A program made the translations under genes and the position numbers. DNA of 64,000 nucleotides from UBA8752 sp002172485 (GTDB lineage Bacteria; Bacteroidota; Bacteroidia; Flavobacteriales_D; Sanyastnellaceae), in the NCBI GenBank assembly GCA_042089915.1, contig JBELJZ010000003.1, positions 124,001 to 188,000 of the forward strand, written 5' to 3'. Position 1 is the first letter of the stretch. The number at the start of each line of letters is the position of its first letter. Of the stretch, positions 35,609-44,093 are shown in pieces. The notes beneath the pieces are model-generated. The model saw nothing but the letters and a program-made list of their open reading frames with translations, ran no database searches and was not told where the DNA came from.

Positions 35609-36787
35609 TTATGCTTTTGAAGGGTCTCGCACGGCGGATTCCGTGGCGACGAACAACCACAGGATGAAGACCACGCCGCGTTGTACCTCCAGCACGGATT
35701 CCACCAAGGCATGCATGCCAACGAGGCACACACAGAGCATCACCCACTGGTTGCGACGCCGCCACCCCATCCTGAACCACCACCCCAACAGCAGGGTCAA
35801 CAGCAGCATGCCAGGCCAGCCAAAAGCCACCCCGGCCTGCAACCACTGATTGTGCGGATTCAAGCGGCGCTCGCTGGCGTAGGCAATTCCATCCCGCTGA
35901 TACACCGACATCAAAGCATCGGTCACATCTCCAGTTCCCACTCCCAAAGGATGGCGCGCGATGATTTCAGCAGAGGCACGCCACACGGCAATCCGCCCTG
36001 CGCTGCTGCTCTGCACGGGTGCAGCATCGGATTGAACGGCAGCCGCAGCCGTTCCCATTTCTGCGAAACGCTGCCTGGACGCTCCCCATCCACTGAGGGT
36101 CAGCAAGGCGAGGAAGACCACCACCTGAGGCTTGGTTTTTCCTTCGGATGGGCCCCACATCAGGGGGAAGGCCAAAGCCAACGTGGCCACACCGGCCGCA
36201 GAGAAAATGCCCGCTTTGGACCCCATTAACCCCAGCGAAACCGCCACCAACGCAGTCACTGCCCATGACAACCACCGCCGCTGGGCCCATTGTCCCCCGC
36301 AACCCACCCAAGCCACAGCGGCATGCAGACTCAAATAAGTGGGGTGCACATCCCCGGCAAACCGGGCGTATTGCCACTGACTCGCATCGCCTTCGATGGC
36401 ATGCCACCAACCTGCGCGAAGCAGCCGCCAGATCAAATAGGCAACCACCGACCACCCCACGGACCACCAGAAATCCCGGGACAATGGGCGTCCGGGCATG
36501 GCTGCCAGCAGCGGAAGCGCCCACAACGAGGACTTCACTTCCAAGCTGAATCGCCACGCTTCCGCATTGTCACTCCACAGTCCTCCAACGAGCTGCAATC
36601 CGAAGTAAGCCAGACACCATAGGCTCCCCATGGACCACGACCACCCCTCGCCTGGATGGCGCTTTCTCCACGAGACGAACCGGGCCACTGCGGCCATCAG
36701 AATACAAACAGACGCCCACGTGCCGCCGACCAGCAAGGCGGGCATCAGACAGCGCCACGCCCACGTCTCGACCGTGGTCCACGTCAT
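35609..36787 (-). CDS. O-antigen ligase / Wzy family membrane protein
   Basis: 392 residues with about ten to eleven hydrophobic segments and a periplasmic loop containing RHPLGVGTGDVTDAL and RLNPHNQWLQAGVAFGWPG (about 305-323), the arrangement and N-P-H-N motif of the Wzy_C/WaaL superfamily. WaaL-type enzymes join undecaprenyl-linked glycans to lipid A core; Wzy polymerises them. It starts with a four-base overlap on the upstream GT2 gene, supporting a surface-polysaccharide role. Ligase versus polymerase cannot be decided from sequence. Confidence 0.85.
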   Translation of the reverse strand: MTWTTVETWAWRCLMPALLVGGTWASVCILMAAVARFVSWRKRHPGEGWSWSMGSLWCLAYFGLQLVGGLWSDNAEAWRFSLEVKSSLWALPLLAAMPGRPLSRDFWWSVGWSVVAYLIWRLLRAGWWHAIEGDASQWQYARFAGDVHPTYLSLHAAVAWVGCGGQWAQRRWLSWAVTALVAVSLGLMGSKAGIFSAAGVATLALAFPLMWGPSEGKTKPQVVVFLALLTLSGWGASRQRFAEMGTAAAAVQSDAAPVQSSSAGRIAVWRASAEIIARHPLGVGTGDVTDALMSVYQRDGIAYASERRLNPHNQWLQAGVAFGWPGMLLLTLLLGWWFRMGWRRRNQWVMLCVCLVGMHALVESVLEVQRGVVFILWLFVATESAVRDPSKA

Positions 36788-37833
36788 CTCGTGAGGGCCT
36801 TGAATTCAGCCGAAGGCGAGCGGCAAAGCAACAGGAAGTGCCAGATGCCTTGCCAATAGCCCCAGCCGTAGGCGAGGTGCAATGTGAGAAAGGACCGCAG
36901 CACCCCTGGCGCGTCCGTCCAACGGCCCCCTGACAGGGCGAAGGCCCCGATGGCGCCCACACACCAGAGGCCGAGCACGGTGCAAAACGCAGGTACGGCC
37001 AATGCGGGCCACCCTACGGGCGGCCGGAATTGCGACCAGACGGACAATCCGCCCAGCACGGCGAGCGCCATCAAAAAGCCAGCCGGCGCCAATTGCCGCC
37101 ACGTGGTGATGGTGAGGTGTTTCTTGTTGACGAAGACCTTCCAATATCCGTATTGCCTGTACTGGCGGAACAGCTGGGCGAAGCTCGACCGGGCATGGTA
37201 CGTCGAGCGGATCCGCGGATCGAACCAGATGCGCCATCCAGCCTCGGTCAAACGGTAATTCAGTTCATCGTCCTGGTTGCGGACCAAGGCCTCGTCCAGC
37301 CCTCCAATTTCCTCCAGAACGGACTTTCGATACGCGCCGAAGGCCACGGTGTCCACATGGCCAGCCACTCCTCCGGTTCGAAACCGGGCATCCCCTACCC
37401 CGAACGGCGAGGACATGGCGAGGCCGATCCGGCGTGTGCGCTCGTCGCCGTGCACTTGGTCCACCACCCCGCCCACGCAGCCGGATTCCGGATGGGCCGC
37501 CAATGCGTCCAAATTGCGCCGCACAAAGTCAGGCGCCACTTCCGCGTGGGCGCCGAGGATGACGACCACTTCTGATCGGGCCTCGGCCACGCCGAGGTTC
37601 ATGGCGACCGGCGTGATGCGCTGCGGATTGTCCAGTACGCGCAGCCAATCGGCCTCCGCTGCCCGGGCTGTCAAAATGTCCCGGGTCCCGTCGGTGCTGC
37701 CCCCATCGACCACCAACACCTCCAACGGAGCCGGCAATTGCACTTGGCCCGCCAAGGCGTCCAAACAGGAGCCAATGTGATCGGCCTCATTGAGGCATGG
37801 AATCACCACTGATACGCAGGGAGCGTGGGACAT
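36784..37833 (-). CDS. Membrane-anchored glycosyltransferase family 2 (ExoA-like)
   Basis: 349 residues from the ATG at 37833, where the GT2 fold begins (CVSVVIPCLNEADHIGSCLD). DxD-type sites include VDGGSTDGTRDIL and VVILGAHAEV; the acceptor region has EEIGGLDEALVRNQDDELNYR (cited in part) with the ED-type motif. Three C-terminal hydrophobic segments (about 245-330) anchor it to the membrane. It probably extends a lipid-linked sugar chain; ExoA of succinoglycan synthesis is the nearest type I recognise. Confidence 0.87.
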   Translation of the reverse strand: MSHAPCVSVVIPCLNEADHIGSCLDALAGQVQLPAPLEVLVVDGGSTDGTRDILTARAAEADWLRVLDNPQRITPVAMNLGVAEARSEVVVILGAHAEVAPDFVRRNLDALAAHPESGCVGGVVDQVHGDERTRRIGLAMSSPFGVGDARFRTGGVAGHVDTVAFGAYRKSVLEEIGGLDEALVRNQDDELNYRLTEAGWRIWFDPRIRSTYHARSSFAQLFRQYRQYGYWKVFVNKKHLTITTWRQLAPAGFLMALAVLGGLSVWSQFRPPVGWPALAVPAFCTVLGLWCVGAIGAFALSGGRWTDAPGVLRSFLTLHLAYGWGYWQGIWHFLLLCRSPSAEFKALTR

Positions 37834-37838
37834 GGCGG

Positions 37839-37846
37839 CGAAGATA
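37839..37846 (-). promoter_or_regulatory. Promoter -7-like element for the GT2-ligase pair
   Basis: Minus-strand TATCTTCG in the 16-base gap between the GNAT stop and the GT2 start, five bases before the ATG at 37833. Confidence 0.45.
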
Positions 37847-37849
37847 GGT

Positions 37850-38350
37850 TCAAGGCCGGCCGGGCGGGCGCACCATGGCGATGTGCGGAATGCCGTCTTC
37901 CAGATAGGATTCTCCCACAGCCTCGAAGCCAAAGTCGGCGTAAAACCGCTCCAGATATTGTTGAGCAGACAGGCGAATGGGCTCCTCCGGCCAATGGTCG
38001 GCCAAAGCCTCCAGGCTCCGCGTCATCAATTCCTTTCCCAAGCCTGTGCGGCGCACGGACGCGGCCGTCACCACACGGCCAATGCTGACCTCACTGGAGT
38101 ACGACACGCCCGCCGGCAACAACCGCGTGATGGCCAACGCTTCTCCTCCTTCCGACAAAGGCGCGTCCTGGCGCTCCGCCCACAAGTGCAAGCCTTGACG
38201 GTCCTTGCCGTCCAAATCTTGGTACGGGCAATCCTGCTCCACCACGAAGACCTCCGCCCGCAGCCGAAGCAGGCCGTATAGCTGTTCCCGGTCGAGTTCT
38301 GACCACGCACAACAGTGCCAAACGATGTCATTCGGTGCTGGAGAATCCAT
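37850..38350 (-). CDS. GNAT family N-acetyltransferase (ElaA-like)
   Basis: 166 residues. The N-terminal LYGLLRLRAEVFVVEQDCPYQ (cited in part; about 25-44) and DLDGKDRQGLHLWAE are diagnostic of ElaA-type GNAT proteins. The acetyl-CoA loop V-x-x-x-x-R-x-x-G-x-G is seen in TAASVRRTGLGKELM (about 95-109), and YLERFYADFGFEAVGESYLE follows. The substrate is unknown in this family. It is divergent from the ABC-F gene across only 39 bases. Confidence 0.88.
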   Translation of the reverse strand: MDSPAPNDIVWHCCAWSELDREQLYGLLRLRAEVFVVEQDCPYQDLDGKDRQGLHLWAERQDAPLSEGGEALAITRLLPAGVSYSSEVSIGRVVTAASVRRTGLGKELMTRSLEALADHWPEEPIRLSAQQYLERFYADFGFEAVGESYLEDGIPHIAMVRPPGRP

Positions 38351-38354
38351 GCGG

Positions 38355-38362
38355 GCAAATTA
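38355..38362 (-). promoter_or_regulatory. Promoter -7-like element for the GNAT gene
   Basis: Minus-strand TAATTTGC, four bases before the ATG at 38350; 15 bases from the divergent element of the ABC-F gene. Confidence 0.45.
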
Positions 38363-38377
38363 GCGCGCAGGCGCCGC

Positions 38378-38385
38378 TACTTTTG
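38378..38385 (+). promoter_or_regulatory. Promoter -7 element for the ABC-F gene
   Basis: TACTTTTG, an exact TAnnTTTG, ending four bases before the ATG at 38390. The clearest case of the element placed for a leaderless transcript. Confidence 0.55.
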
Positions 38386-38389
38386 CGCC

Positions 38390-40285
38390 ATGGCAGGTGG
38401 CAATGTGCTCTCGGTGGAGGGATTGACGAAGCGGTTCGGGGAGCGGCTCATTTTTGAAGACCTGCACTTCGGTCTGGATCAGGGCCAAAAAGCCGCGCTG
38501 GTCGCTCGCAACGGGACCGGAAAGAGCACCTTGATGAAGGTGCTGCTCGACATCGAAGGGCCCGATGCCGGTACTGTGACCTTCAGTGGAAAAGCCCGTG
38601 TGGCACACCTTGCCCAGGAACACGGACTCGATTTGGACCGGACCATCCTGGCCAATTTGTTCACGGCCGACAATGACGCGATGCGCGCCATTCGGCAATA
38701 CGAAGTTGCCACCGGCGGCGACGATGCGGAAGCCCTGCAAGCCGCCTATGACGCCATGGACCGCGCCGATGCTTGGAACTATGAAGCGCAGGCCAAGGAG
38801 ATTCTCGGCAAACTCGGACTGCACGACACGGACCGCTTTGTCGATAAGCTGAGCGGGGGCGAAAAACGCCGCGTCGCCCTGGCCAAATGCCTCATCGAGC
38901 AACCGGACTTGCTCCTGTTGGACGAACCCACAAACCACCTCGACCTCGGCATGATCGAATGGCTCGAAGGTTTCCTGGCCAAGTCGAAGACCACCCTGCT
39001 GATGATCACGCACGACCGCTTCTTCCTCGAGGTCGTGTGTGACACCATCTTCGAGCTGGACAGCTTCGGGTTGCACAAATACCCGGGCAACTGGAGCGAT
39101 TTCCTCGAAATGAAATCCGAGCGCTCCGCCAACGAGCATGCCCAACGCGACCGGGCCCGCTCCATCATGCGGCGGGAATTGGAATGGGTGCGGGCCACGC
39201 CACAGGCCCGGACCGGCAAGAGCAAGTCCCGTCTTGACGCCTTCAAAGACCTGAAGGACCGCGCCAGCGTGCGCCTTGAAGAGGATGAGGTGCGCCTCGA
39301 ATTGGACCCCGCTCGGCTGGGCGGCAAAATCCTCGAACTGCACAAGGTGCGAAAGGCGTACGGCGACAAAGCCATCCTCAAAGGCTGGACCTACCACTTC
39401 AAGCCTGGCGAACGGGTCGGTCTCGTAGGAGAAAATGGCGCCGGCAAGAGCACCCTCATCCGTTTGCTGACCGGTGAAGACACCCCCGATGGCGGCAAGG
39501 TGGTCATCGGCGACACCGTGGTCTTCGGGCACTTCAGCCAAGAGCCGCCCCAATTCGATGAGGGCATGAAGGTCATCGAGGCGCTGTACGAGATCGCCGA
39601 ATTCATGCCGCTCAAAAAAGGCAAGAAGCTCTCCGCCGCGCAGTTGCTGGAGCGTTTCCTCTTCCCCCGGAACCGGCACCACGATTTCATCTACAAGCTC
39701 AGCGGTGGCGAGCGCAAACGCCTGCACCTGTTGCGGGTCCTGATGGCCAACCCCAACTTTCTGGTCTTCGACGAGCCCACCAACGACCTCGACGTCTTCA
39801 CCCTGGGCATCCTCGAAGAATTCCTGTTGGACTTCACCGGATGCCTGCTGCTCGTGAGCCACGACCGCTACTTCATGGACAAGCTGGTCGACCACGTCTT
39901 CATCCTCGACGGAGAAGGCGACGTGCGCGACTTCCCGGGCAACTACACCCAATACCGATTGGCGGCCGACGCCGAAGAAAAGGCCGAAGCTGCACAGCGC
40001 GCTGCGGCTGCCAAAGCCGCCGCCGCGAGCAAGGCCCAAGACGGTCCGGCTGCCCCCAAAGGCGACTATTCGCAGCGCCTGAGCTACAACGAGAAGCGCG
40101 AATACGAAGGGTTGGAGGACGTCATCGCCGGACTGGAGTCGGAAAAGGAGTCGCTCGAAACGGCCATGTCCGCCCCGGATTTGGACCATGAGGAAATGGG
40201 ACGGTTGGCCACACGCCTTGGCGAAGTCACAGCGGACATCGAAGCCAAAACCGAGCGCTGGATCGAGCTCGACGAGCGCGCGTGA
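38390..40285 (+). CDS. ABC-F family ATPase, Uup type
   Basis: 631 residues from the ATG at 38390. Two ATPase domains are joined by a linker: first Walker A ARNGTGKSTLMKVL (about 41-54, first Gly replaced by Ala), signature LSGGEKRRVALAKCL; second Walker A GENGAGKSTLIRLL (about 349-362), signature LSGGERKRLHLLRVL, Walker B FLVFDEPTNDLD. A charged C-terminal coiled coil (about 570-631) is the Uup-type DNA/ribosome-binding extension. No membrane segments, as in all ABC-F proteins. These act on the ribosome or on branched DNA; the coiled coil favours Uup. Its stop is three bases from the convergent paaE stop. Confidence 0.93.
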   Translation: MAGGNVLSVEGLTKRFGERLIFEDLHFGLDQGQKAALVARNGTGKSTLMKVLLDIEGPDAGTVTFSGKARVAHLAQEHGLDLDRTILANLFTADNDAMRAIRQYEVATGGDDAEALQAAYDAMDRADAWNYEAQAKEILGKLGLHDTDRFVDKLSGGEKRRVALAKCLIEQPDLLLLDEPTNHLDLGMIEWLEGFLAKSKTTLLMITHDRFFLEVVCDTIFELDSFGLHKYPGNWSDFLEMKSERSANEHAQRDRARSIMRRELEWVRATPQARTGKSKSRLDAFKDLKDRASVRLEEDEVRLELDPARLGGKILELHKVRKAYGDKAILKGWTYHFKPGERVGLVGENGAGKSTLIRLLTGEDTPDGGKVVIGDTVVFGHFSQEPPQFDEGMKVIEALYEIAEFMPLKKGKKLSAAQLLERFLFPRNRHHDFIYKLSGGERKRLHLLRVLMANPNFLVFDEPTNDLDVFTLGILEEFLLDFTGCLLLVSHDRYFMDKLVDHVFILDGEGDVRDFPGNYTQYRLAADAEEKAEAAQRAAAAKAAAASKAQDGPAAPKGDYSQRLSYNEKREYEGLEDVIAGLESEKESLETAMSAPDLDHEEMGRLATRLGEVTADIEAKTERWIELDERA

Positions 40286-40288
40286 ACT

Positions 40289-41371
40289 TTACTGTTGGTC
40301 GAAATCGACCACAAACCGCTCTCCCGGCTTCGGCTTGGTCTGACACGTCAGGACAAACCCCTGCTCCACTTCGCCGGGCTCCAATGCGTAGTTGACCTCC
40401 ATTTCTCCTGCGCCCTCGGTCACCAGGGCACGGCATGTGCAGCAGACACCCCCGCAGCAGCTGTAGGGCAGGTCAATGCCTTGATCGAGGCCGGCATCGA
40501 GAATGCTTTTGGATCCATCGTAGTCCAATTTGTGGGTGGAGCCATCGATGATGACGAACACCTCCTGCCCTCCAGCGCCTGCAGCCGCAGCTGGAGCCAC
40601 GTCCGCCGCAGCAGTAGCGGGTTTGGCCGTTGGTGAGGTGAAGAGCTCGAAGTGAATCCGTTCTGCGGGTACACCTGCAACCGCCATTCGATCCTTCACA
40701 GCTTGGATCATGGCTTCCGGTCCGCAAACGAACACCTCGTCCACCGCCGCCACGTCCAGCAGGCTGTTGCAGACTGCATCCACTTTGGCGTCATCCATGC
40801 GCCCGCCGTACAACGGAACATCCACCGGCTCCCGCGTGAAGAAGTGGAAGACGCGCAGGCGATCGAGGAACCGGTCTTTCAGGTCATCGAGTTCGCTCTT
40901 GAAAATGATGCTCGATTGGTCCTTGTTGGTGTCAAACAAGGTGAAGGTGCTGCCGGGTTCCACGTCCAACACCGTTTTGATGTGGGACAGAATGGGCGTG
41001 ATGCCAGAACCGGCGGCGAAAGCGACATAATGCTTGCGTTGATCGGGGTCCAATTCCGTAAAGAAACGGCCGTTGGGTGGCATGGTGCGAAGGCGGTCCC
41101 CCGCTTTGAGGGTCGTATTGGCCCAGGTGCTGAACCGGCCTTCAGGGACTTGCTTGATGGCCACCCGCAGCGGCTCACCCACACCTGCACAGATGCTGTA
41201 GCTTCGGCGTACAGAATCACCTGCAATCTTTTGATCGAAAGTCAAGTACTGACCTTGCTTGAAAGTAAAGGTTTCAGACAAATCCGCTGGAATATCCAAG
41301 GTGATGGAGACACAATCGGCAGTTTCGCGGCGCACTTCGGCCACGGTCAAATCATGGAAGCGGTCAGACAT
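40289..41371 (-). CDS. paaE: Phenylacetyl-CoA epoxidase reductase subunit PaaE
   Basis: 360 residues from the ATG at 41371. A ferredoxin-NADP reductase-like N-terminus binds FAD (RRSYSICAG, 55-63) and NAD(P)H (GSGITPI, 121-127; VFVCGPEAMIQAV). A linker rich in Ala leads to a C-terminal plant-type 2Fe-2S domain with the cysteines of YSCCGGVCCTCRALV and LTCQTKP. PaaE passes electrons from NADPH to the PaaA di-iron site. It is divergent from paaABCD, an arrangement unlike the single paaABCDE run of E. coli. Confidence 0.93.
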   Translation of the reverse strand: MSDRFHDLTVAEVRRETADCVSITLDIPADLSETFTFKQGQYLTFDQKIAGDSVRRSYSICAGVGEPLRVAIKQVPEGRFSTWANTTLKAGDRLRTMPPNGRFFTELDPDQRKHYVAFAAGSGITPILSHIKTVLDVEPGSTFTLFDTNKDQSSIIFKSELDDLKDRFLDRLRVFHFFTREPVDVPLYGGRMDDAKVDAVCNSLLDVAAVDEVFVCGPEAMIQAVKDRMAVAGVPAERIHFELFTSPTAKPATAAADVAPAAAAGAGGQEVFVIIDGSTHKLDYDGSKSILDAGLDQGIDLPYSCCGGVCCTCRALVTEGAGEMEVNYALEPGEVEQGFVLTCQTKPKPGERFVVDFDQQ

Positions 41372-41406
41372 GGAATTGCGAATCTCGGAATGAATCTGTT
41401 GGGTGG

Positions 41407-41434
41407 AGAACCCTTTGTGACCCCGATGGGTTCT
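41407..41434. promoter_or_regulatory. Inverted repeat in the paaE-paaA divergent region, possible operator
   Basis: AGAACCC (41407-41413) and GGGTTCT (41428-41434) are perfect 7-bp arms with a 14-base spacer. The repeat ends 17 bases upstream of the paaA -7 element, where a regulator could block polymerase. No paa regulator gene is in the window. Confidence 0.35.
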
Positions 41435-41451
41435 TCCCGTGTCGCACATTG

Positions 41452-41459
41452 TATTTTTG
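41452..41459 (+). promoter_or_regulatory. Promoter -7 element for paaABCD
   Basis: TATTTTTG, an exact TAnnTTTG, six bases before the paaA ATG at 41466. Confidence 0.52.
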
Positions 41460-41465
41460 CAAAGC

Positions 41466-42422
41466 ATGGAAATGGACCTGTTGCAACACTTCGACGCCTA
41501 TGTGGCGGCGGAGAAAAAGATTGAGCCCAAGGACTGGATGCCGGATGCGTACCGGAAAACGCTGGTCCGACAAATCAGCCAGCACGCGCACTCCGAGATT
41601 GTCGGAATGCTGCCCGAGGGCAACTGGATCAGCCGGGCTCCAAGCCTGAAACGCAAAGCCATCCTGATGGCCAAGGTGCAGGATGAAGCTGGACACGGCC
41701 TCTACCTCTACAGCGCATGTGAGACACTGGGCGTGGAGCGCGACGATTTGATCGCCGACCTGCACAGCGGCAAGGCCAAGTACAGCAGCATCTTCAACTA
41801 CCCCACCCTGACGTGGGCCGACATGGGGGCCATTGGATGGCTCGTGGATGGCGCGGCCATCATGAACCAAGTTCCACTGTGCAAATGCAGCTACGGGCCC
41901 TACGCCCGGGCCATGGTTCGCGTCTGCAAGGAGGAAAGCTTCCACCAACGCCAAGGATTCCAGATCATGCTCACCCTCGCCAATGGCACGGAGGAGCAGA
42001 AGGCCATGGCGCAGGACGCACTCAACCGCTGGTGGTGGCCATCTTTGATGATGTTCGGCCCGCCGGACGACAACAGTCCCAACAGCGCCCAGTCCATGGC
42101 ATGGAACATCAAGCGGTTCTCCAACGATGAGTTGCGCCAGAAGTTTGTGGACCTCACCGTTCCGCAAGCCGAGCTGCTCGGATTGACCCTGCCCGATCCG
42201 GACCTGACATGGAACGAGGAAACGGGCCACTACGATTTCGGAGAGATCGATTGGAGTGAATTTCAACGGGTGATTTCCGGCCACGGCCCCTGCAACAAGG
42301 AGCGTCTAGAGACCCGCCGCAACGCATGGGACAACGGGGCTTGGGTGCGCGAAGCTGCTCAGGCCCACGCCGAAAAGCGGGCCGCCCGCCGCGATGCCGC
42401 CGGCGAAACCGCTGCCGCTTAA
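41466..42422 (+). CDS. paaA: Phenylacetyl-CoA epoxidase catalytic subunit PaaA
   Basis: 318 residues from the ATG at 41466; the promoter element just upstream argues against the GTG at 41439, and the ATG at 41472 remains possible. The sequence is highly conserved with PaaA: KKIEPKDWMPDAYRKTLVRQ (about 17-36), EIVGMLPEGNWISRAPSLKR, KVQDEAGHGLYLYSACETLG with di-iron ligands Glu and His, and the later CKEESFHQRQG ligand pair. It inserts oxygen into phenylacetyl-CoA to form the ring-1,2-epoxide in aerobic phenylacetate breakdown. Confidence 0.96.
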   Translation: MEMDLLQHFDAYVAAEKKIEPKDWMPDAYRKTLVRQISQHAHSEIVGMLPEGNWISRAPSLKRKAILMAKVQDEAGHGLYLYSACETLGVERDDLIADLHSGKAKYSSIFNYPTLTWADMGAIGWLVDGAAIMNQVPLCKCSYGPYARAMVRVCKEESFHQRQGFQIMLTLANGTEEQKAMAQDALNRWWWPSLMMFGPPDDNSPNSAQSMAWNIKRFSNDELRQKFVDLTVPQAELLGLTLPDPDLTWNEETGHYDFGEIDWSEFQRVISGHGPCNKERLETRRNAWDNGAWVREAAQAHAEKRAARRDAAGETAAA

Positions 42423-42432
42423 CTTTTCTGTC

Positions 42433-42720
42433 GTGGACAAGAAACACTGGCCCCTCTGGGAAATCTTCATCCGCAGTCGGCAAGGCCTCTCCCACCGCCA
42501 TGTGGGCAGCCTGCACGCCGCCGATGCGGAAATGGCGGTCGAAAACGCCCGCGACGTGTACACCCGCCGTCAGGAAGGTGCCAGCATTTGGGTGGTGCCA
42601 GCCGACAGCATCACAGCTTCGTCACCCGATGAGCGCGACCTGCTCTTCGACCCGGCCAACGACAAGGTCTACCGCCATCCGACCTTCTACGACCTCCCCG
42701 ACGAGGTCAAGCACATGTGA
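42433..42720 (+). CDS. paaB: Phenylacetyl-CoA epoxidase subunit PaaB
   Basis: 95 residues if it starts at the GTG at 42433 (VDKKHWPLWEIFIRSRQ), which matches the usual PaaB length and N-terminus; the upstream ATG at 42394 lies inside paaA. The core IRSRQGLSHRHVGSLHAADA and NARDVYTRRQEGASIWVVPA is diagnostic. PaaB is a small non-catalytic subunit needed for the assembled epoxidase. It follows paaA by ten bases, and its stop overlaps the paaC start. Confidence 0.94.
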   Translation: MDKKHWPLWEIFIRSRQGLSHRHVGSLHAADAEMAVENARDVYTRRQEGASIWVVPADSITASSPDERDLLFDPANDKVYRHPTFYDLPDEVKHM

Positions 42721-43478
42721 CGCCGCCCATGAACGCGCGTTTCGAATACCTGCTGCGCCTCGGTGACGATGCGCTGATCCTCGGTCAGCAACTGGGGTTG
42801 TGGACCGGTCACGGCCCGGTCCTCGAGGAGGACATTGCCCTGACCAACATCGGGCTCGACCAAATTGGACAAGCCCGAGCCTGGCTGACCATGGCGGGCC
42901 GTGCTGAACATGCCGGTCGCGACGAAGACGCCCTCGCCTTTCACCGCAATCCGGAGGAATTCCGTTGTGCCCAGCTTTGCCAGCAAGCCAATGGCCATTT
43001 CGGCGATACCATAGCACGCCAGTTCCTCTTCGACGCGTACGCCGTGCCCCTGCACGCCGCCTTAACGAAATCCAGCGACGACGAAATCGCCGCCATCGCC
43101 CGCAAGAGCGCCAAAGAGAGCGCCTACCACCTGCGTCACAGCCGGGTCTGGATGGTGCGCCTTGGTGACGGCACCGAGGAAAGCCACGCCAAGGTCCAAG
43201 AGAGCTTGGATCGACTTCTTCCCTACGTGGGCGACTTGTTTGTCGGCGACGACGTGGCAGAAGCCGCCGCCCGGGAGGGCTGGGGCGTGAATCCGGCCAC
43301 CCTTCGCGACGCCTGGGAATCCGAGCTCGACGACATGCTGGCTGAAAGCGGATTGCACCGCCCAGAAGCCGTTCCGGAGCAAATCGGTGGCCGACGTGGC
43401 ATCCACACCGAGAAGCTGTCCTACCTGCTCGCCGAGATGCAGGTCCTGCCCCGCACCTACCCTGACGCCCAGTGGTGA
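42717..43478 (+). CDS. paaC: Phenylacetyl-CoA epoxidase subunit PaaC
   Basis: 253 residues from a GTG overlapping the paaB stop (GTGA); an ATG at 42729 (NARFEYLLRLGDD) is the alternative. It has the ferritin-like helical fold of PaaA but lacks the metal ligands, serving as structural partner. Motifs: LRLGDDALILGQQLGLWTGH, EEDIALTNIGLDQIGQARAW and KESAYHLRHSRVWMVRLGDG. PaaA and PaaC form the core of the epoxidase. The stop overlaps paaD. Confidence 0.94.
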   Translation: MTPPMNARFEYLLRLGDDALILGQQLGLWTGHGPVLEEDIALTNIGLDQIGQARAWLTMAGRAEHAGRDEDALAFHRNPEEFRCAQLCQQANGHFGDTIARQFLFDAYAVPLHAALTKSSDDEIAAIARKSAKESAYHLRHSRVWMVRLGDGTEESHAKVQESLDRLLPYVGDLFVGDDVAEAAAREGWGVNPATLRDAWESELDDMLAESGLHRPEAVPEQIGGRRGIHTEKLSYLLAEMQVLPRTYPDAQW

Positions 43479-43969
43479 AGCGCACTGCAGACGACTGGTG
43501 GGAACTACTGCAAGCCGTGCCCGACCCTGAAATCCCCGTGCTCAACGTGGTGGAAATGGGCATCGTCCGGGAGGTCCTCCAGGAGCCCAAGCGGTTGCTC
43601 GTCCGCATCACCCCAACCTACATGGGGTGCCCGGCCATGGACGCCATCGCAGACGACATTCGCGAGCGCTTGGCCGAGCCGGCCTCCGAAGAAGGCCTCA
43701 CCACCGAGGTGGAGCTGGTCTACGCGCCAGCCTGGACCACCGATTGGCTGACCGAAGCGGCGCAAGCCAAACTAGAAGCTTACGGCATTGCCCCTCCCGG
43801 CAAGACATCCGACAAGCGCGCCCTGAATGGCGAGGCCCCCGCGGTACGCTGTCCCAAGTGCCAGAGCACGGAAACCGAACTCGTGAGCTTGTTTGGGTCG
43901 ACGGCCTGCAAGGCACACTACCGGTGCACGGCCTGCGCCGAGCCCTTCGACCACTTCAAGTGCATCTGA
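43472..43969 (+). CDS. paaD: Phenylacetate degradation protein PaaD (MIP18/Fe-S assembly-like)
   Basis: 165 residues. GTG codons at 43472 and 43475 are possible starts; the second overlaps the paaC stop. The N-terminal DUF59 domain has AVPDPEIPVLNVVEMGIVRE and ITPTYMGCPAMDAIADDI; the C-terminus has two CxxC pairs, CPKCQSTETELVSLFGSTAC (cited in part) and YRCTACAEPFDHFKC, that likely bind a metal. PaaD is thought to mature an iron-sulfur or iron site of the epoxidase. It is the last gene of this cluster; paaK, paaG, paaZ and paaH are not in the window. Confidence 0.94.
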   Translation: MVKRTADDWWELLQAVPDPEIPVLNVVEMGIVREVLQEPKRLLVRITPTYMGCPAMDAIADDIRERLAEPASEEGLTTEVELVYAPAWTTDWLTEAAQAKLEAYGIAPPGKTSDKRALNGEAPAVRCPKCQSTETELVSLFGSTACKAHYRCTACAEPFDHFKCI

Positions 43970-44093
43970 TCAACGGATGCCGGGCCAGCGGGCCATGCGG
44001 CCGTCGGCGGACCGAATCTCGAGGGTGAGCCATCCTGTGCCCTACACCTCCGCTTCTCTCCCCATTGAACTCGGGGTCCCAGACATGGTCAAT

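Noticed and set aside
38360..40189. 609-residue minus-strand open frame opposite the ABC-F gene
   Set aside because: Antisense of a gene with two complete ATPase domains; composition typical of a shadow.
43970..44093. Possible remnant minus-strand coding end between paaD and the ABC gene
   Set aside because: About 24 codons read plausibly on the minus strand up to a stop at 43970, but a TAG precedes them and no start or family match is seen. Treated as intergenic.
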